Below, piece by piece: positions 1-6,596 of a stretch of 17,370 nt of DNA. The notes under the pieces were generated by a model that saw nothing but the letters and a program-made list of their open reading frames with translations, had not been told where the DNA came from and made no database searches. Both the position numbers and the translations under genes were made by a program. Source of the DNA: CAZCQP01 sp964500895. GTDB taxonomy: Bacteria; Bacillota; Clostridia; Lachnospirales; JAISER01. Position 1 is the stretch's first letter, and every line of letters starts with the position of its first letter. The stretch lies in assembly GCA_964500895.1 (NCBI GenBank), contig CAZCQP010000053.1:1-17370 (forward strand), read 5' to 3'.

Positions 1-51
1 AGCATCCGGCTCATAACCGGACGGTCCCGGGTTCGAGTCCCTGAGAGCCCA
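1..51 (+). tRNA. tRNA with CAU anticodon (3' part; Met or Ile2), cut by window edge
   Basis: The window opens inside a tRNA gene. A 5-bp anticodon stem (TCCGG/CCGGA) encloses the loop CTCATAA at 10-16, with anticodon CAT at 12-14. The T arm has the TTCGAGT loop at 32-38 and a stem with one C-T mismatch. The 3' acceptor strand AGAGCCC ends at 50, followed by discriminator A at 51. The next bases are TCA, so CCA appears not to be encoded. The 5' acceptor strand and most of the D arm lie outside the window, so elongator Met, initiator Met and lysidine-type Ile2 cannot be firmly separated; the loop fits elongator Met or Ile2 better than initiator. Confidence 0.9.
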
Positions 52-79
52 TCAATCAAACTGTTTTATGTGTTAAAAC

Positions 80-113
80 GTCCTTGCAAATGTTACATTT
101 GTGGGGGCTTTTT
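80..113 (+). terminator. Likely intrinsic terminator after the tRNA
   Basis: A stem of about 13 pairs, four of them G-U, is formed by 80-92 and 96-108 with a TTA triloop, and is followed by a run of five T at 109-113. It lies 28 bp past the tRNA end and before the ribosome binding site of the next gene. The G-U content makes it moderate rather than strong. Confidence 0.5.
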
Positions 114-155
114 ATTATACCTGTATGTTTTTTAACAACAAAGGGGTGGATTATT

Positions 156-716
156 TTGAGTAAAACAAAACAACTAACCACACTGGGGCTTTTCAGTGCC
201 CTTAGCATCATCATGGTGTATACCCCGCTGGGTATGCTTCCCTGGTTTGCCGGCATCAGCCTCACTACGTCACACCTGCCCACCATTTTAATCGCCCTTT
301 TATTTGGACCTGTATACGGGCTGGTTGTTGGGTTGGTGTTTGGGTTAACCACCCTAATTCGTGCCATGACCATGCCCATAATGCCCTTGGATCCCTTGTT
401 TATGAACCCGCTGGTGTCTGTGTTGCCCAGAGCATGTATCGGGCCTGTGGCTTATGCCATTTATCGGCTTGTACACAAAGCAAATGACAATATAGGTTTG
501 GTTATTGGTGCAGCGGTAGGCAGCTTAACCAATACCCTTGGCGTTTTAGGTATGATTTATTTCATTTACGCTGCGGCAGTTGTTGAAAAGCTTGGCATTA
601 CGGCTGAAGCCTTAATTTGGGCGGTCATCACATCCTCCGGGCTTTTAGAGATGGCGGTGGCTGTGGTCATTAGCTTCCCGCTGGCCAAAGCACTTAAAAA
701 GGCGTTTGCATTATGA
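156..716 (+). CDS. ECF transporter S component (substrate unknown)
   Basis: An integral membrane protein of 186 aa with about six hydrophobic segments, matching the substrate-binding S component of energy-coupling-factor vitamin importers (ECF_trnsprt-type family). The stretch near residues 37-70, with LPTILIALLFGPVYGLVVGL and then an Arg, is typical of that family. S components bind a vitamin or precursor and dock on a shared EcfA-EcfA'-EcfT module, which is not encoded here, so this is probably a group II (solitary) S component. Start: a TTG at 156 with GGGGTGG about 6 nt upstream is chosen over an in-frame ATG at 84, which lies inside the terminator stem and has no ribosome binding site. 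It overlaps dusB by 4 bp (ATGA), indicating translational coupling. The substrate (pantothenate, folate, thiamine and others) cannot be read from the sequence. Confidence 0.85.
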   Translation: MSKTKQLTTLGLFSALSIIMVYTPLGMLPWFAGISLTTSHLPTILIALLFGPVYGLVVGLVFGLTTLIRAMTMPIMPLDPLFMNPLVSVLPRACIGPVAYAIYRLVHKANDNIGLVIGAAVGSLTNTLGVLGMIYFIYAAAVVEKLGITAEALIWAVITSSGLLEMAVAVVISFPLAKALKKAFAL

Positions 717-1684
717 AAATAGGCAATTTTACCACCAAAAACAATGTGTTTTTAGCACCCCTAGCCGGGGTTACAGATTTGCCCTTTCGGCTGTTGTGCA
801 AAGCATTAGGCTGCGGCATGATGACCACGGAAATGGTCAGCGCCAAAGGGCTTGTTTACAAAAATAAAAACACAACACAATTGTTGCACATCCACGAAGC
901 AGAGCACCCCATTGGGGTGCAGCTTTTTGGTTCAGAGCCAGATATCATGGCCCAGGCGGTACGTATGCTGGAGCCTCTGGCCTTTGACTTTATCGACATC
1001 AACATGGGCTGCCCCGTGCCTAAAATTTTTAACAACGGGGAAGGCTCGGCACTGCTGAAAGACCCCCAGCGCATTGAAGCCATTGTAAAGGCCGTTTCTA
1101 GCGCCACCCAAAAGCCGGTGACGGTGAAGATACGTAAAGGCGTAGATGAAAACAGCGTCAACTGTGTGGAAGTGGCCAAGCGCATTGAAGCTGGCGGTGG
1201 TGCAGCGGTGGCTGTTCACGGCCGGGTGCGGGCCCAGTATTACAGTGGCCAGGCGGACTGGGACTGTATTCGTCAGGTGAAAGAAGCGGTGTCCATTCCC
1301 GTCATTGGTAACGGGGATGTGACCAACCCGGAAACCGCCAAGCAAATGCTGGAAGAAACCGGTTGCGACGGGGTGATGATTGGCCGGGCTGCCATGGGTA
1401 ACCCTTGGATTTTTCAGCAGGTGGCCACTTATTTAGAAACCGGCAAGCACCTGCCGCCCCCTTCTTCACGGGACAGAATGACCTTGGCTTTGCGGCATAT
1501 GGACATGCTGGTGGCCTATAAGGGTCCTGATGTGGGCGTGCGGGAAATGCGCAAACACATGGCCTGGTACACCAAAGGATTGCCCCATGCGGCACACATA
1601 CGCAACGTTATCAACCAGGCAGAAACGCCGGAACAGCTTAAACAATGCATTTTACCCCTACTCCTCCTGGGCGAACCCCAGTGA
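713..1684 (+). CDS. dusB: tRNA-dihydrouridine synthase (DusB family)
   Basis: An FMN enzyme that reduces specific uridines in the tRNA D-loop to dihydrouridine using NADPH. At 323 aa it is full length. An N-terminal TIM barrel shows APLAGVTD at residues 15-22, the GVQLFGSEP stretch at 68-76, DINMGCPVPK with the presumed catalytic Cys100, a VKIRKG strand near 138, AVHGR near 168, and phosphate-binding GNGDV and GVMIGRAAMGNPW near 199 and 219. A smaller helical domain follows. The start ATG overlaps the TGA of the upstream S-component gene, so the two are one operon. A tRNA gene lies just upstream, but with its own probable terminator. No key residue is missing. Confidence 0.95.
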   Translation: MKIGNFTTKNNVFLAPLAGVTDLPFRLLCKALGCGMMTTEMVSAKGLVYKNKNTTQLLHIHEAEHPIGVQLFGSEPDIMAQAVRMLEPLAFDFIDINMGCPVPKIFNNGEGSALLKDPQRIEAIVKAVSSATQKPVTVKIRKGVDENSVNCVEVAKRIEAGGGAAVAVHGRVRAQYYSGQADWDCIRQVKEAVSIPVIGNGDVTNPETAKQMLEETGCDGVMIGRAAMGNPWIFQQVATYLETGKHLPPPSSRDRMTLALRHMDMLVAYKGPDVGVREMRKHMAWYTKGLPHAAHIRNVINQAETPEQLKQCILPLLLLGEPQ

Positions 1685-1694
1685 GGGTTTTTTT
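1663..1694 (+). terminator. Intrinsic terminator of the S-component/dusB operon
   Basis: The stem CCTC-CTGGG (1663-1671) pairs with CCCAG-GAGG (1677-1681 and 1683-1686), with one bulged T at 1682 and loop CGAAC. Seven T follow at 1688-1694. The stem is built from the last codons and stop of dusB, so the terminator is embedded in the end of the gene. Confidence 0.85.
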
Positions 1695-1705
1695 GTATCA
1701 AAAAA

Positions 1706-1916
1706 GGGCACAACAGCGCCCTCTGTAGACAAAAGACCTTGGGAAACTTTTTCGAGAAAAAGTTTCCCAAACCTTTCAAAAAGCTTTTGCCTAAAATGCC
1801 GCTAAGCGGCATTTTCATGAAGTTTTTGCACCGCTTTTTTCAAAAAGCGGTTGGGGTTGGGGGCAAAGCCCCGAGGTTTTTCCAGTTGTAGACAGCCTAA
1901 GGGCACAACAGCGCCC
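1706..1916. repeat. Composite intergenic hairpin repeat, MITE-like
   Basis: A non-coding mosaic between convergent genes. The outermost parts are two identical 16-bp copies of GGGCACAACAGCGCCC (1706-1721, 1901-1916), each able to fold a 4-bp stem. Inside these lie direct copies of TGTAGACA (1724-1731, 1887-1894). The core carries imperfect terminal inverted repeats (1732-1743 against 1870-1881, 10 of 12 matching) and four hairpins: 1739-1770 (14-15 bp), 1793-1815 (10 bp), 1830-1851 (10 bp) and 1860-1872 (5 bp). The first module recurs at 17320-17370. There is no coding capacity, so it would have to be moved in trans if mobile. The right 16-mer ends one base from the stop codon of the deacetylase gene. 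Confidence 0.8.
1793..1815. terminator. Possible bidirectional terminator hairpin in the repeat
   Basis: AAAATGCCGC, TAA, then GCGGCATTTT form a perfect 10-bp palindrome with a 3-nt loop. The A-run and T-run at its ends give a U-tail in either direction, so it could end the deacetylase transcript (- strand) and any dusB readthrough. The U-tails are only four long. Confidence 0.4.
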
Positions 1917-2714
1917 CTAATTCCTTTTTCCGTTCACAATCTGCTTAAACTGCTCAAAAGTGGTTTCCCGGTAAATGATAAACCGGTTGAGCAATAACGG
2001 GTTTTGTGTTTTCGTCACATACCCTTCCTTTGTGGTCATGGCCATGGTAATACCCGCCTGCTTCAACCCTGCAATGGCTGCGTCGCTGTGCTGCCCTCTG
2101 GGGTAAGCAAAAGCCTCGTGGTTGGTTACAATGTCAAAGCTTTGGGTCACGTCCTGGGCCACTTCTTCCGCCGTACTGACGATCAGCTTGGTTTGGCTTT
2201 CGTCCGCTGTAAGCCCATGCATATCATAGGTATGGCTGGCGTATTCAAACACATCGGTATAAGCTGCCATGCTATCTTTGGCAATAAACTGCAAAACATC
2301 GGGGTCGTAGGGCTTTTGATTGTCTTTGGTGGCAGCAGTCATCATAAATATGGTGGCCCGAAAGCTACACCGTTTGAGCACCGGATACGCCCGCACCAAA
2401 TTGCTGTAGTAGCCATCGTCGAAGGTGATGAGCACGCTTTTTTCCGGCAGCGCTTTATCTGTATATAAAAAGTCGTCCAATTCCTGCAATGTTAGGGCGT
2501 GAAAGCCATTTTGATACAAATACTGCATTTGCGCCTCAAAATCTTCCAAGCTAACGGTGCAGGAATTGTCTGTAAACTGCTTATTTTCTTCTTCTGATAA
2601 AATATGGTGGTACAGCAGGATGGGCACTTTTGTGGCTTCAGCTGACTGCACGGGAACCGTGCCAAGCATTACAGTGGCAAATATCAGCAAAAGTGCCAGC
2701 AGTTTTTTAAGCAT
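1917..2714 (-). CDS. Secreted polysaccharide deacetylase (CE4/NodB family)
   Basis: A 265-aa exported metal-dependent deacetylase removing N- or O-acetyl groups from cell-wall or exopolysaccharide sugars; the exact substrate is unknown. A signal peptide is clear: MLKK, a hydrophobic core to about residue 19, then a probable cleavage near VQSAEA (22-27). CE4 motifs are present: TFDDGY (97-102) with the metal/base Asp pair, HTYDMH (161-166) with metal-binding His residues, and AYPRG (203-207). Start: an ATG at 2714 lies 9 nt after GGAGAGG. An upstream in-frame TTG at 2732 would put that Shine-Dalgarno inside the gene, and a GTG directly before the ATG is a minor alternative. The gene starts 5 nt after the flagellin stop, with its ribosome binding site inside the flagellin's last codons, so the two are cotranscribed and probably translationally coupled. 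Confidence 0.9.
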   Translation of the reverse strand: MLKKLLALLLIFATVMLGTVPVQSAEATKVPILLYHHILSEEENKQFTDNSCTVSLEDFEAQMQYLYQNGFHALTLQELDDFLYTDKALPEKSVLITFDDGYYSNLVRAYPVLKRCSFRATIFMMTAATKDNQKPYDPDVLQFIAKDSMAAYTDVFEYASHTYDMHGLTADESQTKLIVSTAEEVAQDVTQSFDIVTNHEAFAYPRGQHSDAAIAGLKQAGITMAMTTKEGYVTKTQNPLLLNRFIIYRETTFEQFKQIVNGKRN

Positions 2715-2719
2715 CACTT

Positions 2720-3586
2720 TCAACCTCTCCAATGATGTGCGGGGCCGTACAGGGGCATGAGCAATATTTCAATCATGCGCCGCTGGTGCCTAAACATGCT
2801 TTGCAAAACCATCATGGACACTTGCTGCAACAGTTGCTCCTTGGCCAGCGCCATCATGCCTTTAGCCATGTCCATGTCTGTCATGCGGGAACGGGCGGCC
2901 ACCAGGTTTTCAGACATGTTCTCCAAGTTTCGGATGGTGTAGCCCATGCGGTTTTCATAGGCCCCTAAACGGGAACGTTCAGACGACACATAGCTTGCGG
3001 CTTTGTCCACAATTTTAAGCATATCGCTAATTTCGGAAGCCGACTTCCCTGTAACATCATAGCCGGAAAGCCCCAAAGACTTGGCGTCTATCCCGTTTAT
3101 GTACGCAACCATGCCCTGCCCGGCATTGGCGCCGGTTTGGAAGTACAAACCCCCATTGGCCTGGCTGTAGCTGCCGTCCAGCAGCGTTTTCTTGTTAAAC
3201 TCCGTGCGTGCGGCAATCTGGTTTACTTCATCAATAAGATGGCTTATTTCATCCTGATATTTTTTCCGGTCTTCCGGTTCGTTGGTGTCGTTGGCCGCTT
3301 GTAACGTCAGCTCCCGGATGCGGATGAGGATGTCACTCACATTCGCCATGGCCCCTTCCGCCACTTGAAAAACAGAAATGGCATCCTGGGCATTTTTGGC
3401 GGCCATGTCCAGCCCCCGAATTTGGGCCATCATCTTCACAGAGATGGCATAACCCGCCGGGTCTACAGCGGCGCTAATCAGCCGGTTGCCAGTGGAAAGC
3501 TGCCCGATCAGCAGGCCCATTCGGCGATTGCTGGCCCCTAGGTTATGGATGATGGTCATGGCCAAACTGGTGTTAAACAGCTGCAT
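2720..3586 (-). CDS. Divergent flagellin
   Basis: A 288-aa flagellin-type protein. The N-terminal D0/D1 region is recognisable: QLSTGNRLISAAVDPAGYAIS (about 29-49), MAQIRGLD (53-60), NAQDAISVFQVAEGA (65-79) and RELTLQAANDTN (91-102). The C-terminal D1 half is also present (RSRLGAYENRMGYTIRNLEN, 204-223; MTDMDMAKGMM near 235-245). The central variable region is short. The last segment departs from the usual Gln/Asn-rich AQANQ-type end: it reads SMFRHQRRMIEILL and then a Pro/His/Trp tail of about 12 residues. Neither other frame restores the canonical end, so this is not a simple frameshift. Start ATG has GGAGGGA 7 nt upstream. It lies 80 bp after glgP on the same strand with no other flagellar gene in view. 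It may be a minor or specialised filament subunit. Confidence 0.85.
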   Translation of the reverse strand: MQLFNTSLAMTIIHNLGASNRRMGLLIGQLSTGNRLISAAVDPAGYAISVKMMAQIRGLDMAAKNAQDAISVFQVAEGAMANVSDILIRIRELTLQAANDTNEPEDRKKYQDEISHLIDEVNQIAARTEFNKKTLLDGSYSQANGGLYFQTGANAGQGMVAYINGIDAKSLGLSGYDVTGKSASEISDMLKIVDKAASYVSSERSRLGAYENRMGYTIRNLENMSENLVAARSRMTDMDMAKGMMALAKEQLLQQVSMMVLQSMFRHQRRMIEILLMPLYGPAHHWRG

Positions 3587-3624
3587 GAAACGCTCCCTCC
3601 TTCATAGAAAGAAAAGCAGGGCAA

Positions 3625-3652
3625 GGGCGGCCACTTGATTGCATGGCCACCC
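3625..3652 (-). other. Intercistronic hairpin between glgP and flagellin
   Basis: Arms of 9 bp (3625-3633 and 3644-3652) enclose a 10-nt loop. The single imperfect pair is C-A on the + strand but U-G in - strand RNA, so the fold favours the glgP-to-flagellin transcript. The downstream - strand sequence is T-rich but broken (TTGCCCTGCTTTTC), so it may be a weak terminator, an attenuator or an RNA-processing site that sets the flagellin level. Confidence 0.5.
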
Positions 3653-3666
3653 TACAGCCAAAGTTT

Positions 3667-6129
3667 TTAGAAAAAGATGCGTACAGGTTGTGTATCCCAA
3701 ATTTCATTGGCATACTGGGCAATGGTGCGGTCGCTGGAGAACTTGCCGCTTTTCGCCACATTAATGAGGGCGCTTTTAGCCCAGCTGTTTTTGTCTTTAA
3801 AGCGGTCGTTCACCTCTTGTTGGGCATGGGCGTAAGCCGCAAAGTCTTTCAGTATAAAATATTCGTCTGGGCGGCTGCCACCATAGCCATTTAACAAAGC
3901 ATCGTAAAGCTCCCGGAACAAATCTGGTTCGTCTGGGGCCAGTGTGCCGTTAATCAGCTCTGTCAGCACCCCACGCACGCTGGCATTGATGTTGTAAATG
4001 TCCCAAGGGGCATAAGAACCGTCATGAGCCAGCTGTTGCACCTCGTTGGCATGCAAACCGAAAATGAAAATGTTTTCGGGGCCAACTTCTTCGTAAATTT
4101 CCACGTTTGCCCCGTCCATGGTACCAATGGTGAGCGCCCCATTTAACATAAACTTCATGTTACCAGTGCCGGACGCTTCTTTCCCGGCGGTGGAAATTTG
4201 CTCGCTTACATCGGCGGCAGGAATAAGCCGCTCTGCCAAGGAAACGCTGTAGTTTTCCATAAACAGCACTTTAATGCGGCCGTCGATGGATGGGTCGTTG
4301 TTCACGAGCTTGGCCACGCTGGTAATCAGCTTAATAATCAGCTTAGCCCGGCGGTAGCTGGCGGCAGCCTTGGCGCTGAAAATGAAAGTGCGAGGCTCCA
4401 TTTCCATGGCCGGGTTGGCTTTCAGCTGGTTGTACAAATCCAGCACGTGCAGAATATTTAAAAGCTGGCGTTTGTATTCGTGCAAACGCTTCACCTGAAT
4501 GTCGAAAATGCTATCTGGGTCTACGGTAATGCCGGTTTTGGCTCGTATATAGTCGGACAAACGGCATTTGTTGCTGCGCTTCACCGCCATAAATTTTTCA
4601 AGGAAAGCCGTGTCCTCTGTATGGGGCAGCAACATTTCCAGCTGGGGCAAGTCTGTCACCCAGCCATCCCCAATGGTTTCCGTAATCAAGCCAGCCAAGC
4701 CTGGGTTACAGTGGGCCAGCCACCGGCGTTGGGTGATGCCATTGGTTTTGTTGTTGAACCGTTCGGGGAAGATATCGTGAAAATCTTTCAGTTCTTGGTT
4801 TTTCAATATTTCCGTATGGATGGCGGCCACCCCATTGACAGAATGGCTGGACACAATGGCCAAGTAAGCCATGCGAATTTGGCCGTCTGCAATGATGGCC
4901 ATGTTACGAATTTTGGTAGGGTCGTCCCCAAAGCGGGTGACCAGCAGGGCGCAAAACCGCTTGTTAATTTCCTCCACCACCATATAAATACGGGGCAGCA
5001 GGCGGCTGAACAGCTCGATGGGCCATTTTTCAAGGGCTTCCGACATGATGGTGTGGTTGGTGTAGGCACAGGTTTTCTTGGTGATTTCCCATGCATCGTT
5101 CCAAGACAGCTCGTATTCGTCCACCAGCAACCGCATCAGTTCTGCCACAGCCACCGTAGGGTGGGTGTCGTTCAGCTGAAACTGCACTTTGTCTGGCAGC
5201 AGGTTAAAGTCTGTATGCATATCCGCAAACCGGGCCAACACCCGTTGTAGGGTAGCAGAAATGAAGAAGTATTGTTGTTTTAAGCGCAGTTCTTTGCCCG
5301 CCATGAATTCATCTGCCGGATAAAGCACCTCGGCTAATGTCTGGGCCAGGTTCTGCTCCTCTAAAGACTTGGAATAATCCCCTCTGTTGAAGGATTGAAG
5401 GTCGAACATGTTTTTGGCTTGTGCATCCCACAGCCGCAAGGTGTTTACCGTATTGCTTCTGTAGCCCAGCACCGGGTAGTCATAGGGCACAGCAATAACG
5501 GTTTGGTGGTTTTGCAGCTCAAACTTAAAGTTACCGGTTTCCTGCTTCACCGGCACCACGCTGCCACCAAACTTCACTTCCATGGCGTATTCATCCCGGC
5601 GCACACCCCAGATGTCTCCATTAACCAGCCAGTTATCCGGCACTTCCACCTGATAACCGTTTTCAATGCGCTGCTCAAAAATGCCGTAATGGTAACGGAT
5701 GCCACAGCCGTATGCAGGGTAGCCCATGGTGGATAAAGAGTCCAAAAAACAAGCGGCCAAGCGGCCAAGACCACCGTTGCCCAAGCCCGGGTCTCTTTCG
5801 CTGTCTTCCAGCAGATTGATGTCCAGCCCCAGCTGCTCCACCACGTTTTTCACCGTGTCGTACATGTCCAGGTTGATGATGGTGTTGCCCAAAAAGCGGC
5901 CCATCAAAAATTCCATAGACAGGTAGTATACCACTTTCACATCTTCCCGGTTATATTGGTCGTGAGTGGCAATCCATTTATCTGTGACCAGCTCTTTAAT
6001 GGTTAAAGCCAACGCCTGATAAATTTGCACATTTGAAGCATTTTCAATATTTTTACGAAACATGGTTTTCACGTTTTCCGCAATTTGTTGCATTAAATCG
6101 TCTTCCGACATGCCGTATACAGAACTCAC
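3667..6129 (-). CDS. glgP: Glycogen/alpha-glucan phosphorylase
   Basis: A PLP-dependent GT35 enzyme that phosphorolyses alpha-1,4-glucan to glucose-1-phosphate, acting on stored glycogen in the cytoplasm. At 820 aa it is full length. Signature blocks are present: EFLMGRFLGN (73-82), DPGLGNGGLGRLAACFLDS (113-131), QLNDTHPT (318-325), QVKRLHEYKRQLLN (545-558) and the PLP site EASGTGNMKF with Lys659, then GTMDGANVEI. Start is a GTG at 6129 with GGGAGGA about 7 nt upstream; an ATG just behind that site is out of frame. An extended -10 promoter lies at 6161-6187. No glgA, glgB, glgC or malQ is adjacent; instead flagellin and deacetylase genes follow on the same strand. Confidence 0.97.
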   Translation of the reverse strand: MSSVYGMSEDDLMQQIAENVKTMFRKNIENASNVQIYQALALTIKELVTDKWIATHDQYNREDVKVVYYLSMEFLMGRFLGNTIINLDMYDTVKNVVEQLGLDINLLEDSERDPGLGNGGLGRLAACFLDSLSTMGYPAYGCGIRYHYGIFEQRIENGYQVEVPDNWLVNGDIWGVRRDEYAMEVKFGGSVVPVKQETGNFKFELQNHQTVIAVPYDYPVLGYRSNTVNTLRLWDAQAKNMFDLQSFNRGDYSKSLEEQNLAQTLAEVLYPADEFMAGKELRLKQQYFFISATLQRVLARFADMHTDFNLLPDKVQFQLNDTHPTVAVAELMRLLVDEYELSWNDAWEITKKTCAYTNHTIMSEALEKWPIELFSRLLPRIYMVVEEINKRFCALLVTRFGDDPTKIRNMAIIADGQIRMAYLAIVSSHSVNGVAAIHTEILKNQELKDFHDIFPERFNNKTNGITQRRWLAHCNPGLAGLITETIGDGWVTDLPQLEMLLPHTEDTAFLEKFMAVKRSNKCRLSDYIRAKTGITVDPDSIFDIQVKRLHEYKRQLLNILHVLDLYNQLKANPAMEMEPRTFIFSAKAAASYRRAKLIIKLITSVAKLVNNDPSIDGRIKVLFMENYSVSLAERLIPAADVSEQISTAGKEASGTGNMKFMLNGALTIGTMDGANVEIYEEVGPENIFIFGLHANEVQQLAHDGSYAPWDIYNINASVRGVLTELINGTLAPDEPDLFRELYDALLNGYGGSRPDEYFILKDFAAYAHAQQEVNDRFKDKNSWAKSALINVAKSGKFSSDRTIAQYANEIWDTQPVRIFF

Positions 6130-6160
6130 TACGCATTCCTCCCATTATACTTGAACCACT

Positions 6161-6187
6161 ATTATATCACACTTTTACTGGATACAA
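6161..6187 (-). promoter_or_regulatory. Promoter for glgP-flagellin-deacetylase
   Basis: On the - strand, a perfect extended -10 (TGA then TATAAT, at 6169-6161) is preceded by TTGTAT at 6187-6182 with a 15-bp spacer. The short spacer is tolerated with a TGn element. A second TATAAT at 6149-6144 sits too close to the ribosome binding site to serve as a normal -10. Confidence 0.65.
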
Positions 6188-6226
6188 TACCAAATTTATA
6201 AATGATATGTCCTATTTTTTACTTTT

Positions 6227-6538
6227 TTATGCGTCATATGCTTCAACTGCAGCGGGCAAAGACTGTATGACACCATTCCCCACAGCAGGAAGGCCCACCA
6301 ACACCGCACTGATCACTTCTTCCCGAGTGGCACCGGCAGCCTTGGCCATTTTGACGTGGAAAGGCAACCCACTTTCCAATCGGGCCGCCGCCAGCACCGC
6401 AATGTACGCCAATTCCTCTGTTTTTTTATCCAGCTTGCTTGCACCGTCCAGCGCCTGCACAGCTTCCATCCAGGCTTTTTGTGTTTCCGGTGCCTCCTTG
6501 GCAAATGTTTCAAAAGCTTTACTCACACTCATGGTCAT
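6227..6538 (-). CDS. Carboxymuconolactone decarboxylase (CMD/AhpD-like) family protein, no cysteines
   Basis: A 103-aa all-helical protein of the CMD fold, which includes AhpD-type thiol oxidoreductases and gamma-carboxymuconolactone decarboxylases. The family core is visible at about residues 42-82: EELAYIAVLAAARLES, then GLPFHVKMAKAAGATREEVI. Where AhpD-type members have Cys-x-x-Cys before the conserved His, this one has E-S-G-L-P-F-H, and there is no cysteine anywhere. It therefore cannot be a disulfide-using peroxidase partner and its reaction is unknown. Start: an ATG at 6538 or an in-frame ATG at 6532; upstream TGGGGC is a weak ribosome binding site for either. It lies downstream of rnc, separated by a probable terminator. 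Confidence 0.8.
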   Translation of the reverse strand: MTMSVSKAFETFAKEAPETQKAWMEAVQALDGASKLDKKTEELAYIAVLAAARLESGLPFHVKMAKAAGATREEVISAVLVGLPAVGNGVIQSLPAAVEAYDA

Positions 6539-6552
6539 GCCCCATTTTTATG

Positions 6553-6590
6553 AAAAAAAGGACGGCAAACGAAAAACAATTCACCATCCT
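6553..6590 (-). terminator. Probable intrinsic terminator after rnc
   Basis: Read on the - strand, AGGATGG and CCGTCCT form 7 pairs (one U-G) around an 18-nt loop, followed by seven T (plus-strand A at 6553-6559). It lies just past the rnc stop and before the CMD-family gene. The large loop lowers confidence. Confidence 0.55.
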
Positions 6591-6596
6591 ATTGTA

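Noticed and set aside
84..155. N-terminal extension of the ECF S component starting at ATG 84
   Set aside because: The ATG falls inside the terminator-like stem after the tRNA; the true ribosome binding site (GGGGTGG) lies downstream of it, directly before TTG 156.
2720..2835. Frameshift in the flagellin 3' end
   Set aside because: Reading the other two frames gives stops and no AQANQ-like end, so a single indel does not explain the unusual C-terminus.
4480..5250. 256-codon open frame on the + strand, antisense to glgP
   Set aside because: It lies entirely inside the clearly conserved glgP gene, has His/Gln-rich composition typical of an antisense frame, and has no ribosome binding site or known motif.
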